Below are positions 1-6,739 of a stretch of DNA of 22,950 nucleotides, piece after piece. The notes beneath the pieces are model-generated. The model saw nothing but the letters and a program-made list of their open reading frames with translations. It had not been told where the DNA came from and made no database searches. The position numbers and the translations under genes were made by a program. Numbering within the stretch: position 1 is the stretch's first letter; each line of letters opens with the position of its first letter. The stretch comes from Dysgonomonas sp. UBA7710 (lineage in GTDB: Bacteria > Bacteroidota > Bacteroidia > Bacteroidales > Dysgonomonadaceae). The stretch spans positions 1 through 22,950 of the forward strand of contig NZ_DLFW01000032.1 of assembly GCF_002482385.1 (NCBI RefSeq). The letters are read 5' to 3'.

Positions 1-849
1 CAGTGCTCAGTCCCGGCTACTCCCAATACAGGAACAGCGGATGACTTTTATGTAGAGATAGAGTACTCGCTCAACGGGAGCGACCATACAGCCTGCAAGG
101 CGGTCGGGGACTACTGGACAAGGGGATTCAACGCCTCGGGCGACGGCTTTGTATTCGAGCCGGGCAAAGCCTATGAGTTTAACATCGTAATAGGAGACGG
201 ACAGGGACTTAGATTCGTCGGACTGGATGTTAATGAAGTGGCCGGATGGGAAACGAATCCCGGGATAGAAGTGCCGAGGCCGGAAATACCTGTTAAGGAT
301 TATGTGGAGATCAACGGTGTGAAATGGGCGCTGGCCAATGTCGACGTGCCCGGGACATTTGCAGCCAATGAAACTGATTTTGGCATGTACTATGCGTACG
401 GAAGGGGCGCTGCCGGGTGGAACGGCAATACAAACCAATTTGTAGATGCTCAAGAAACCCCTTGCTCACCGCCCTCTTACGATGGAACCTCAGAATGGGA
501 TATGAACACTCAAAACCCGTGTCCTAGTGGCTGGAGGGTTCCGAGCTCATTCGAACTAGCGCGACTAAACGCTAAAAAGAACGCATGGATCGTTGACAGA
601 AATTCCAGTGGCACTAACGGCTACTCTTTTATGGACCGGGATCAAGAGCTCTTCTTACCTGCAGCGGGCGAACGCAATTACTCAAATTGGAACGACTGCA
701 TACAGGTGAGCCGTGGGTTTTACATCGCAAGCGATAGTTATAGCTTAGGCTCAGCGTACTGCTTAGGGCTGGTGGTTATGGGGGATGGACTGAGCTTTGT
801 TATGGCTTATAAGGAGTATGGCTTTTCTGTGCGATGCGTAAAGGATTAG
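1..849 (+). CDS. Fimbrillin-like surface protein with C-terminal FISUMP domain (5'-truncated)
   Basis: The frame is open from base 1 to a TAG at 847-849, so 282 residues are visible and the N-terminus, with any lipoprotein signal, lies outside the window. The first ~100 residues carry a fimbrillin/Mfa-like pattern (EPGKAYEFNIVIG). From about residue 101 (YVEINGVKWALANVD) there is a Fibrobacter-succinogenes-major-paralogue (FISUMP) domain with the hallmark NPCPSGWRVPS, then LFLPAAGERN and a terminal GFSVRCVKD. FISUMP domains belong to the C-type-lectin-like superfamily and sit on secreted or surface-anchored Bacteroidota proteins, so a display or adhesion role is inferred. The usual GYYWSS-type core is replaced by GFYIASDSYSLGSAYCL, which is atypical and is discussed as a possible DGR variable region. 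Base composition is richer in G+C than the rest of the window. Family assignment is fairly sure; function is not. Confidence 0.8.
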   Translation, partial: QCSVPATPNTGTADDFYVEIEYSLNGSDHTACKAVGDYWTRGFNASGDGFVFEPGKAYEFNIVIGDGQGLRFVGLDVNEVAGWETNPGIEVPRPEIPVKDYVEINGVKWALANVDVPGTFAANETDFGMYYAYGRGAAGWNGNTNQFVDAQETPCSPPSYDGTSEWDMNTQNPCPSGWRVPSSFELARLNAKKNAWIVDRNSSGTNGYSFMDRDQELFLPAAGERNYSNWNDCIQVSRGFYIASDSYSLGSAYCLGLVVMGDGLSFVMAYKEYGFSVRCVKD

Positions 850-856
850 AACATAC

Positions 857-874
857 GCCGGAGACTAGTCCGGC
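857..874. other. GC-rich hairpin just after the FISUMP gene
   Basis: GCCGGA and TCCGGC form a perfect 6-bp stem around a 6-nt loop (GACTAG), starting 7 nt after the stop codon. No U-run follows (the next bases are TATGGTTATC), so it is a poor intrinsic terminator. The position, just past the end of a lectin-fold gene, matches where DGR target-site hairpins sit beside the initiation-of-mutagenic-homing sequence. That role is inference; the hairpin itself is directly visible. Confidence 0.5.
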
Positions 875-1214
875 TATGGTTATCGCTTGCCACGGTAAAA
901 AAAACGACTAGGAGAGAACTTTCCATGCCATTGATAAATAGCACAAGTTATAAACAGGCCACTTAAATTAATTAAAAAATCATAACACCTGCAACTAAAT
1001 GTATGTTGCATACATCTAACATAAGTGAATCGACGGTAGATTTAATTACATTTGCTCTTGATTTTTTATAACCTATGTGAATCAGAATTTAAAAATCAGG
1101 TGTTACTTTAGTCATATATTTTTATCTATAATGCAGATAACAAGTGTATATAATAACAAAAAGCCGACAGAGTAAAAAACTCCGGAAAGATTGTTACTTT
1201 TGTTACTTTTTTAA

Positions 1215-1482
1215 CAAGTAGTAAGTTTTAAGTTATATGAGATACGAGTAGACAAGACACGAGATACAAGTTATTAACTGATGACTGTTCACTGACGAGA
1301 TGCTTCGCTCCACTCAGCATGACAATCAAGTTATTAATTTTTCATTCTTAATTATTAATTGATTTTTCTGTTACTTTCGTTACTTTTTAACTATACATAG
1401 TTAAAAAAGGTGAAATAAGAAGATGAAAACAATAAAAAAAGTGTCAGATTTGTCAAGTTTTAGCAAGTAATAAGTTTTAAGT
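1215..1482 (+). repeat. Two direct copies of a 19-mer (CAAGTARTAAGTTTTAAGT)
   Basis: CAAGTAGTAAGTTTTAAGT at 1215-1233 recurs at 1464-1482 with one mismatch (18 of 19 identical). A partial echo, GTAGTAAGTT, follows at about 1488. Both lie downstream of a TGTTAC pair, so they seem to belong to the same composite intergenic repeat. Confidence 0.65.
1294..1325. repeat. Imperfect palindromic intergenic phrase
   Basis: The phrase GATGCTTCGCTCCACTCAGC and the bases after it contain ATGCT (1300-1304) and AGCAT (1316-1320) as inverted arms around an 11-nt loop. It is much richer in G+C than its AT-rich surroundings. From memory, near-identical phrases (ATGCT-TCG-CTCnnCTC-AGCAT) are scattered through intergenic DNA of many Bacteroidota genomes. 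This is recall and was not checked here. Confidence 0.4.
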
Positions 1483-1530
1483 AATGGGTAGTAAGTTAAA
1501 AGAGTTACATTTATGTTCGCCGGATAACTA

Positions 1531-1562
1531 TTGACTGATAACTGAAAAATGTGTTACCTTTG
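1531..1562 (+). promoter_or_regulatory. Candidate Bacteroidota promoter
   Basis: A TTG (1531-1533) precedes TACCTTTG (1555-1562, a full match to TAnnTTTG) by 21 nt, close to the TTTG-N19-21-TAnnTTTG architecture of Bacteroidota housekeeping promoters. Transcription would start near 1569 and give a leader of about 310 nt before the gene at 1882. The -7 box is also part of the TGTTAC repeat, so chance or repeat-borne similarity is possible. Confidence 0.4.
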
Positions 1563-1881
1563 TCACTTTCAACGACTGATTGCAATAACTTCTATATAAA
1601 AAAATGAGGAAACCTGTATCAAACTTTATTTTATATACATTTTGCTGTCAGGCTCTTTTAGAGAGGATTTGGTGTCACGACGTTGTATTAGTCTAAGCCC
1701 GATTATGTTGATAATAATAAAAAATATAGCCCACTATGCAGCCCGTTTGAAGGGAATAAGAGCCCGGTCAGGAAAAGGCCCGGAGAATATATACTATATG
1801 GGAGCTGATAGTAGTGGAGGAGAGGATAATCAAAAATAGATGAGAATCTAAGAAACAAAAAAAGAAAAACGTTTTAACTGA

Positions 1882-4443
1882 ATGAGTGAAATGCCACAAT
1901 ATATTATCAGAAGAAAGATGATACTCCTGTTGTCTTTCTTTTTCATCGTTTGTGGTACTGTATGTGCCCAGTCTTTCACAACTGTACGGGGCGTTGTCAG
2001 AGATGCTGTCACAAAGGAGAAACTACCTTTTGTGACCGTCGTTTTCGATAAGACGACTATCGGCACATTTTCGGATGAAGAAGGTGAATTCAGATTGAGC
2101 AACAGAGGGAATTATTCATCTGTTACCGCTTCCCTTTTAGGATATAAGCCCGAAACGATAACAATTCCCATAGGTAAAACGACAACAATAGAAATAAGCC
2201 TCGAACCGGAGGATAAATTATTAACGGAAGTTATTGTTCGTCCCCAGAAAGAGAAATATTCTAAGAAAAACAATCCTGCGGTGGAACTGATAAAGAAAGT
2301 GATAGCTCACAAGGAAGAGAATAATATAACTGATTTCAGTTACTACCAGTATAAGGAATATGAACGGATATTTTTTGCACTGAATGAATATCATCCCGAT
2401 ATGCCTCTGCTGAAAAAATATAAGTTCCTGCCCAATTACGCAGATACGTCGATGATTGATAATAAAGTTATATTACCTTTCTCTATCCGCGAAAGAATCT
2501 CAGATGTATTTTATAAAAAAGAAAATAATTCGACCAAACGTATTGTGAAGGGCTACCATATCGAAGGACTGGATAAGACATTCGATACAGAGGGACTTGA
2601 TGCTATAATAAAGGAAGTTTTTAAAGATATATCTATATATGATAATTCGATTAATTTACTTCTGCAACCCTTTGTGAGTCCATTGAGCGAACATAGTGCC
2701 GTTAACTTTTACCGCTGGTATTTGTCAGATACGGTAACGATAGATCAGGATCGTTATGTAAAACTCGACTTTGCACCTTTCAATTCCCGCGATATCGGTT
2801 TTACCGGTAATCTGTATATCTCTCTCGATAGCATGTATGCTGTAAAGAGAGCTGTGATAAGGACTCCTAAGAAAATGAATATAAACTTTGTTCAGGAACT
2901 TATTATTCAGCACGATTTCAGAAAATCGGCAGATAATAAATGGATTCCGATGGAAGAGCGGATGGCCATTGATGTGACGATGGCCGATCTTGTTAAATTC
3001 TATATAGATAAAACCCGTACATATGTAGATTTTGTTGAAAATCAGCCTATGGACCCGGTTTTTGCTCTCAGTGCCCCGGAGGTATTTGAAAAAGATTATT
3101 TGAAGAGAGATAAGAATTTCTGGGCAGATAACCGGCCTGATGAACATAAAAAAGACTACCGGATGGATGAAATGCTGGAAGATGTAAATAAGGTATTTCT
3201 GTTCAGATTGTTATTGAGGACCGGCGACATTTTATCCACCGGGTATTTTCCTACATCGAAAGATCCTGAGACAAATAAGCTGGAGATAGGGACTATTCCT
3301 ACATTCTACAGTTTCAATAAAACGGAAGGTAACCGTTTTCGTATGACGCTCTCTACAACAAAGAATCTTCATCAGCATCTTTTCTTCTATGGCTACGGAG
3401 CTTATGGAACCAGGGATGATAAATTTAAATATTACGGCGAGGCCACATGGGCTTTCGACAAGATAGAGAAGCATAAGGATGAGTATCCGAAAAATAACCT
3501 GATAGTTGCCTATAAATACGATATAAATACTTTGGGGCAACGCTATACTCAGGCCGAACGGGACAATATACTGATGTCGATACAGGCATCGGGTAATTCT
3601 AAAATGACATATAACCGTCAGACTCAGATCGCCTGGGATAAAGAGTTTTATGGGGGATTCTCATTTAAACTTACCGGTCAGACTTTTGATGAGCGCCCTG
3701 CAGCCAATATCGTATTTGAGAAAATGGATGAAAACGGGAATGTATATGCTGTGGACAAGGTAAAGACCACCGAGGTCATGCTTGCCCTGCGTTATGCCCC
3801 GAATGAAAAGTTCTTTCAGCAGCGTAGGAAGAGGCATTCCATCCCTTCCCCGCGGCTTGTGATGAACCTGACACATACCATGGCTCTCGAGGATGTTTTG
3901 GGAGGTCAGTACCATTATAATAAAACGTCACTGGCCATATCCAAGCAGTTTTGGATTGCTCCATACGGCAAACTTTATCTGACAGCACAGGCTGAAAAAA
4001 TATGGGGCGAAACACCGTTCCCGTTTCTGGTTACACCCAGCGCCAATAGTTCATATACTATACAGCGGGGAAACTACTATCTGATAGAACCACTCGAATT
4101 TGTGCACGACGCGCAGGCTTCATGGGAAATATATTACCATATGGGCGGGTGGTTTCTCAACAGGGTTCCTTTTCTTAAAGTCCTGAAATGGCGGGAAGTG
4201 TTTGGCTTCCGTGGTTTTATAGGCTCGTTGAATAATAAGAACAATCCGGAACATAATAGAAATCTGCTCATCTTTCCTCAGGACACATATACTACCAATA
4301 GGGGCCCATACATGGAATATAATATAGGAATAGAGAATATTTTTAAGCTATTCCGTATCGATTATGTACGCCGGATAAACTATCTCGATCATCCGAATGT
4401 AGATAAGGATGGTTTCAGGGTGTCGTTTAACCTGAACTTTTAA
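1882..4443 (+). CDS. DUF5686-type outer-membrane protein with carboxypeptidase-regulatory-like domain
   Basis: This is a protein of 853 residues. A signal peptide is clear (hydrophobic MILLLSFFFIVCGTVCAQ, cleavage near residue 30), followed at about 33-110 by a carboxypeptidase-regulatory-like beta-sandwich (VRGVVRDAVTKEKLPFVTVV, then GTFSDEEGEFRL), the fold also found at the N-terminus of SusC proteins. The long remainder, rich in alternating aromatic strands and ending in the terminal Phe (FRVSFNLNF) typical of outer-membrane barrels, fits the DUF5686 family. No enzymatic motif is visible and the family's function is not established, so only the envelope location is inferred. ATG codons at 1882, 1891 and 1918 all keep the signal peptide; an AGAAGAAAG tract directly abuts the 1918 ATG, so the true start is uncertain. 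It converges on the lipid kinase gene with a 10-bp gap and no hairpin between them. Confidence 0.75.
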   Translation: MSEMPQYIIRRKMILLLSFFFIVCGTVCAQSFTTVRGVVRDAVTKEKLPFVTVVFDKTTIGTFSDEEGEFRLSNRGNYSSVTASLLGYKPETITIPIGKTTTIEISLEPEDKLLTEVIVRPQKEKYSKKNNPAVELIKKVIAHKEENNITDFSYYQYKEYERIFFALNEYHPDMPLLKKYKFLPNYADTSMIDNKVILPFSIRERISDVFYKKENNSTKRIVKGYHIEGLDKTFDTEGLDAIIKEVFKDISIYDNSINLLLQPFVSPLSEHSAVNFYRWYLSDTVTIDQDRYVKLDFAPFNSRDIGFTGNLYISLDSMYAVKRAVIRTPKKMNINFVQELIIQHDFRKSADNKWIPMEERMAIDVTMADLVKFYIDKTRTYVDFVENQPMDPVFALSAPEVFEKDYLKRDKNFWADNRPDEHKKDYRMDEMLEDVNKVFLFRLLLRTGDILSTGYFPTSKDPETNKLEIGTIPTFYSFNKTEGNRFRMTLSTTKNLHQHLFFYGYGAYGTRDDKFKYYGEATWAFDKIEKHKDEYPKNNLIVAYKYDINTLGQRYTQAERDNILMSIQASGNSKMTYNRQTQIAWDKEFYGGFSFKLTGQTFDERPAANIVFEKMDENGNVYAVDKVKTTEVMLALRYAPNEKFFQQRRKRHSIPSPRLVMNLTHTMALEDVLGGQYHYNKTSLAISKQFWIAPYGKLYLTAQAEKIWGETPFPFLVTPSANSSYTIQRGNYYLIEPLEFVHDAQASWEIYYHMGGWFLNRVPFLKVLKWREVFGFRGFIGSLNNKNNPEHNRNLLIFPQDTYTTNRGPYMEYNIGIENIFKLFRIDYVRRINYLDHPNVDKDGFRVSFNLNF

Positions 4444-4453
4444 TAATCCGGTT

Positions 4454-5404
4454 TCAGAAAAAGGTATCCGCTATTCGCATCAGTACTTCCTGTGGATCTA
4501 ACGGATGCTTTTTGGGTGGATTTGCCGGTACCAGTACTTTCAGTCCTTGTGGTATAATTTTTACATGTATCTCTTTACCCATTTCTACAGGATCGCCGTC
4601 GATATGCATCATACCCTCGCTTTCGCGCTTGATTGTAACTTCATTGGTAATCAGTTCGATCATTTTACTGCTCTCATCTATTTTCTTTGTAAATAGTTGC
4701 AGGGATGTTTGCGGAACGTCCAGTATAGATAATGGTTTTAGTATGGCGATATTCATCATACCGTCCTGTATATCGGCGTGGGGAGCTATATGCGCATTGT
4801 ACCCATATTGTGAAGCATTAGCGCAGGTAACGACAAATGCCTTGTCTTTTATAGTACCTTCGGGGCATATTATTTCATAGGTTTCGGGCTTTTGCCGGAT
4901 AAAGGTTTCGAGCATATTCTTGAAGTACATAAACGAGCCTCTTGTCTTTTTACCTGAGGACATTGCGGCTACCTCGGCGTCAAATCCCACTCCGCAGGTG
5001 CAAAAGAATATGCGGTTGTTTACCATTCCATAATCGATGGATATGATATTTTCATCCAGAATAATACCCATAGCTTTCTTTGCGTCAGTAGAAATGTTCA
5101 GGTCACGGGCCAGACCATTGCCAGAACCCAGGGGGATGATGCCTAAAGCCGTGTCGGAATTGACTAATGTGCGTGCTACTTCGTTTACGGTACCATCACC
5201 GCCTACTGCAATCACATAGTCTACCTTATCTCTGATAGCTTGTCTGGCAATTTCAGATCCATGTCCGGCATAACCCGTAATAAATATATGGACATCAAAT
5301 TTGTGTGCATCAAATGTTTCCGCTATTTTGTGTGGAAGGTTTTGTTTTGATGACGTTCCCGATTTCGGGTTGATTATAGCATATATTTTTTTCTTTGCAC
5401 TCAT
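4454..5404 (-). CDS. Diacylglycerol/sphingolipid kinase family protein (YegS/DagK-like)
   Basis: A cytosolic 316-residue protein, about the usual length for bacterial YegS/DagK-type lipid kinases. The catalytic-domain signatures are intact: NPKSG near residues 12-16, the nucleotide-binding GGDGTVNEV at about 68-76, and PLGSGNGLARDL at about 91-102. The C-terminal half has the beta-sandwich pattern of the family, including the conserved HIDGDP near residue 270. The family phosphorylates lipid alcohols such as diacylglycerol or sphingoid bases with ATP. Bacteroidales make sphingolipids, so a sphingoid substrate is possible, but the sequence does not decide it. A well-formed promoter sits just upstream at 5433-5464 and gives a very short leader. 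The gene is divergent from the OmpA-type gene and probably monocistronic. Confidence 0.9.
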   Translation of the reverse strand: MSAKKKIYAIINPKSGTSSKQNLPHKIAETFDAHKFDVHIFITGYAGHGSEIARQAIRDKVDYVIAVGGDGTVNEVARTLVNSDTALGIIPLGSGNGLARDLNISTDAKKAMGIILDENIISIDYGMVNNRIFFCTCGVGFDAEVAAMSSGKKTRGSFMYFKNMLETFIRQKPETYEIICPEGTIKDKAFVVTCANASQYGYNAHIAPHADIQDGMMNIAILKPLSILDVPQTSLQLFTKKIDESSKMIELITNEVTIKRESEGMMHIDGDPVEMGKEIHVKIIPQGLKVLVPANPPKKHPLDPQEVLMRIADTFF

Positions 5405-5432
5405 TTCATCAGCACATAAAAGTTTTGTTCTA

Positions 5433-5464
5433 CAAAAATAGCATATTAAGAGTCATAGACCAAA
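5433..5464 (-). promoter_or_regulatory. Promoter of the lipid kinase gene
   Basis: On the minus strand, TTTG (5464-5461) is followed after 20 nt by TATTTTTG (5440-5433), which matches the Bacteroidota -33/-7 consensus TTTG-N19-21-TAnnTTTG in every defined position. The expected start of transcription near 5427 leaves a leader of about 23 nt before the ATG at 5404. This is the best-matching promoter in the window. Confidence 0.65.
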
Positions 5465-5642
5465 TAATAGGTTCGATTTAGAAAAGATAGGCTGCGGGAC
5501 AGTTGTTTTGTTGTCTTTGGTAACACATACATTTAAGTCCACTATTTAATAATTAATAGGTTATATCCTGAATAATTGGCTAAAACAAATAAGAAGCTGT
5601 ATTGTTATATTTATAATAGGTTTAAATAATAATATAAGATTT

Positions 5643-6515
5643 ATGAGACATTTTATTTGGACATTGTTGATACTGACAGCGAGCATTCTGTTTACAAGTT
5701 GTGTGAGTAAAAGTAAGTTCAGGAATCTGGAAGCAGATTATAATCTGTTGAAAAACGATTATCAGGAAGGCCAGTTACAGCTGAGAGAAAGTAACACCCG
5801 TGTAGCAAGTCTTGAAGATAGGTTGCGGGAAGCACAACAAAATAATGCGGATTTGCGTGCTGCTTATGCCGAGCTTCAAAATTCATTGAACAAGAGTCTG
5901 GCGCAAAGTTCTCAAGGTAATGTGAATATTGCTAAACTATTGGATGAGATTAATGCATCGAACCGTTTTATACAACATCTGGTAGAGGCCAAAAACAAGT
6001 CGGATTCTTTGAACCTTGTAATGGTTAATAATCTTACCCGTTCGCTTTCCCGCAGTGAAATGCAGGATTTGGATATTAAAGTGCTGAAAGGTGTTGTGTA
6101 CATTTCTTTGTCAGACAATATGCTGTACCGTTCGGGAAGCTATGAGATAAGCGAAAAGGCAGGGGAGATACTTAGTAAGATTGCAAAGATCATCCTGGAT
6201 TATAAAGATTATGATGTGTTGGTAGAAGGAAATACCGACACAGATCCGATTTCCCGTCCTAATATCCGTAACAACTGGGACTTGAGTACATTACGTGCGT
6301 CTTCGGTAGTTCAGGCATTGCAAAACAACTATGGAGTGGATCCTAAACGTATGACCGCAGGAGGACGCGGAGAGTATAACCCTGTTGCGAGCAATAGCAC
6401 CGTAGAAGGAAAAGCGCTTAATCGCAGGACACAGATAATTATTACTCCTAAGCTGGATCAGTTTATGGAATTGATAGATCAGGCACCGGAAAGTTCTCTG
6501 GATGCAGATTATTAA
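5643..6515 (+). CDS. OmpA family (Pal-like) lipoprotein with coiled coil
   Basis: A 290-residue protein with a short signal peptide ending in a lipobox (LFTSC, Cys20), so it is probably lipid-anchored. Residues ~25-95 are a heptad-like, charged coiled coil (NLEADYNLLKNDYQEG, SLEDRLREAQQNNADL). From ~150 the OmpA C-terminal peptidoglycan-binding domain follows, with EGNTDTDPI, NWDLSTLRASSVVQAL and TAGGRGEYNPVASN, then the NRRTQIIITPKL strand that closes the fold. The family ties the outer membrane to peptidoglycan through meso-diaminopimelate. It stands alone: the kinase is divergent upstream, and a strong hairpin terminator follows at 6539-6585. The ATG at 5643 is the only start that keeps the signal peptide; no Shine-Dalgarno is seen, as is usual for Bacteroidota. 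I found no convincing promoter in the upstream 180 nt. Confidence 0.9.
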   Translation: MRHFIWTLLILTASILFTSCVSKSKFRNLEADYNLLKNDYQEGQLQLRESNTRVASLEDRLREAQQNNADLRAAYAELQNSLNKSLAQSSQGNVNIAKLLDEINASNRFIQHLVEAKNKSDSLNLVMVNNLTRSLSRSEMQDLDIKVLKGVVYISLSDNMLYRSGSYEISEKAGEILSKIAKIILDYKDYDVLVEGNTDTDPISRPNIRNNWDLSTLRASSVVQALQNNYGVDPKRMTAGGRGEYNPVASNSTVEGKALNRRTQIIITPKLDQFMELIDQAPESSLDADY

Positions 6516-6538
6516 TTTTATGTAAATGGTTTTGTAAG

Positions 6539-6585
6539 ACAGAGGTTGTTCCTTATTTTAGAGGAGCAACCTTTGTTTCTTTTTT
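6539..6585 (+). terminator. Intrinsic terminator after the OmpA-type gene
   Basis: AGGTTGTTCC (6543-6552) pairs with GGAGCAACCT (6563-6572) with one G-U, and the stem can extend to 14 bp with flanking ACAG/TTGT. The loop is 10 nt, and TTCTTTTTT follows directly. It lies 24 nt after the stop codon. Confidence 0.8.
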
Positions 6586-6701
6586 AACACCAGTCTGGTC
6601 TTTTTATTATGCATCGTCTTCTGCTATGCCAGATATCTTTGGGATAATAAAAAACTTTCTCTTAAACAGGCTCTTTGAGATTAATGACACAATTAATTCA
6701 A

Positions 6702-6709
6702 TATCTTTG
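6702..6709 (+). promoter_or_regulatory. Candidate -7 box of the cysteine desulfidase-like gene
   Basis: TATCTTTG matches TAnnTTTG exactly, 31 nt before the ATG at 6740. The nearest TTTG upstream (6674-6677) is 24 nt away, longer than the usual 19-21, so the -33 part is uncertain. Confidence 0.5.
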
Positions 6710-6739
6710 TATATAGAATACTAAATATAGTAATAAGCT

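Larger units (their letters stand above)
1192..1566 (+). repeat. Three copies of a paired TGTTAC repeat with 9-bp phasing
   Basis: TGTTAC (or a one-base variant) occurs as a pair with starts exactly 9 bp apart at 1192/1201 (TGTTACTTTTGTTAC), 1369/1378 (TGTTACTTTCGTTAC) and 1552/1561 (TGTTACCTTTGTCAC). Each is followed by a T-run or pyrimidine run and AAC. A fourth copy is at 22904/22913. Copies 1 and 3 contain TACTTTTG and TACCTTTG, which match the Bacteroidota -7 consensus TAnnTTTG. The three copies lie about 180 bp apart. Function is unknown; mobile promoter-like repeat is one reading. Confidence 0.7.
850..1881. other. AT-rich intergenic region with repeats, no convincing gene
   Basis: About 1 kb without a supportable coding region. 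It holds the hairpin at 857-874; a tight hairpin ATGTATG-TTG-CATACAT at 999-1015; a long-range inverted repeat TAACACCTG (983-991) / CAGGTGTTA (1097-1105); three TGTTAC-type paired repeats (1192-1566); two copies of a 19-mer (1215-1233, 1464-1482); an imperfect palindromic phrase (1294-1325); and stretches of near-repetitive AT-rich text such as TTCTTAATTATTAATTG. A Bacteroidota-type promoter can be drawn at 1531-1562. The only open frame of note, TTG-started at 1642-1839, has no recognisable similarity and no ribosome binding site. Confidence 0.7.

Noticed and set aside
7..453. 148-residue open frame on the minus strand
   Set aside because: It lies opposite the FISUMP gene, which is open through the same stretch with recognisable domains; no family features appear in the minus product.
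1642..1839. 65-residue frame started by TTG upstream of the DUF5686-type gene
   Set aside because: No ribosome binding site, weak start codon and no recognisable family. A 30-codon ATG frame at 1604 overlaps it equally well. Treated as noncoding leader.
850..1881. DGR template repeat, retron msr/msd or CRISPR array in the repeat-rich kilobase
   Set aside because: No A-rich copy of 680-845 is present, there is no reverse transcriptase within the window, and the repeats are irregularly spaced and partly degenerate, unlike a CRISPR array.
4444..4453. Terminator between the DUF5686-type gene and the convergent lipid kinase
   Set aside because: Only 10 bp separate the stops, and no stem-loop is visible there or in the adjoining coding ends.
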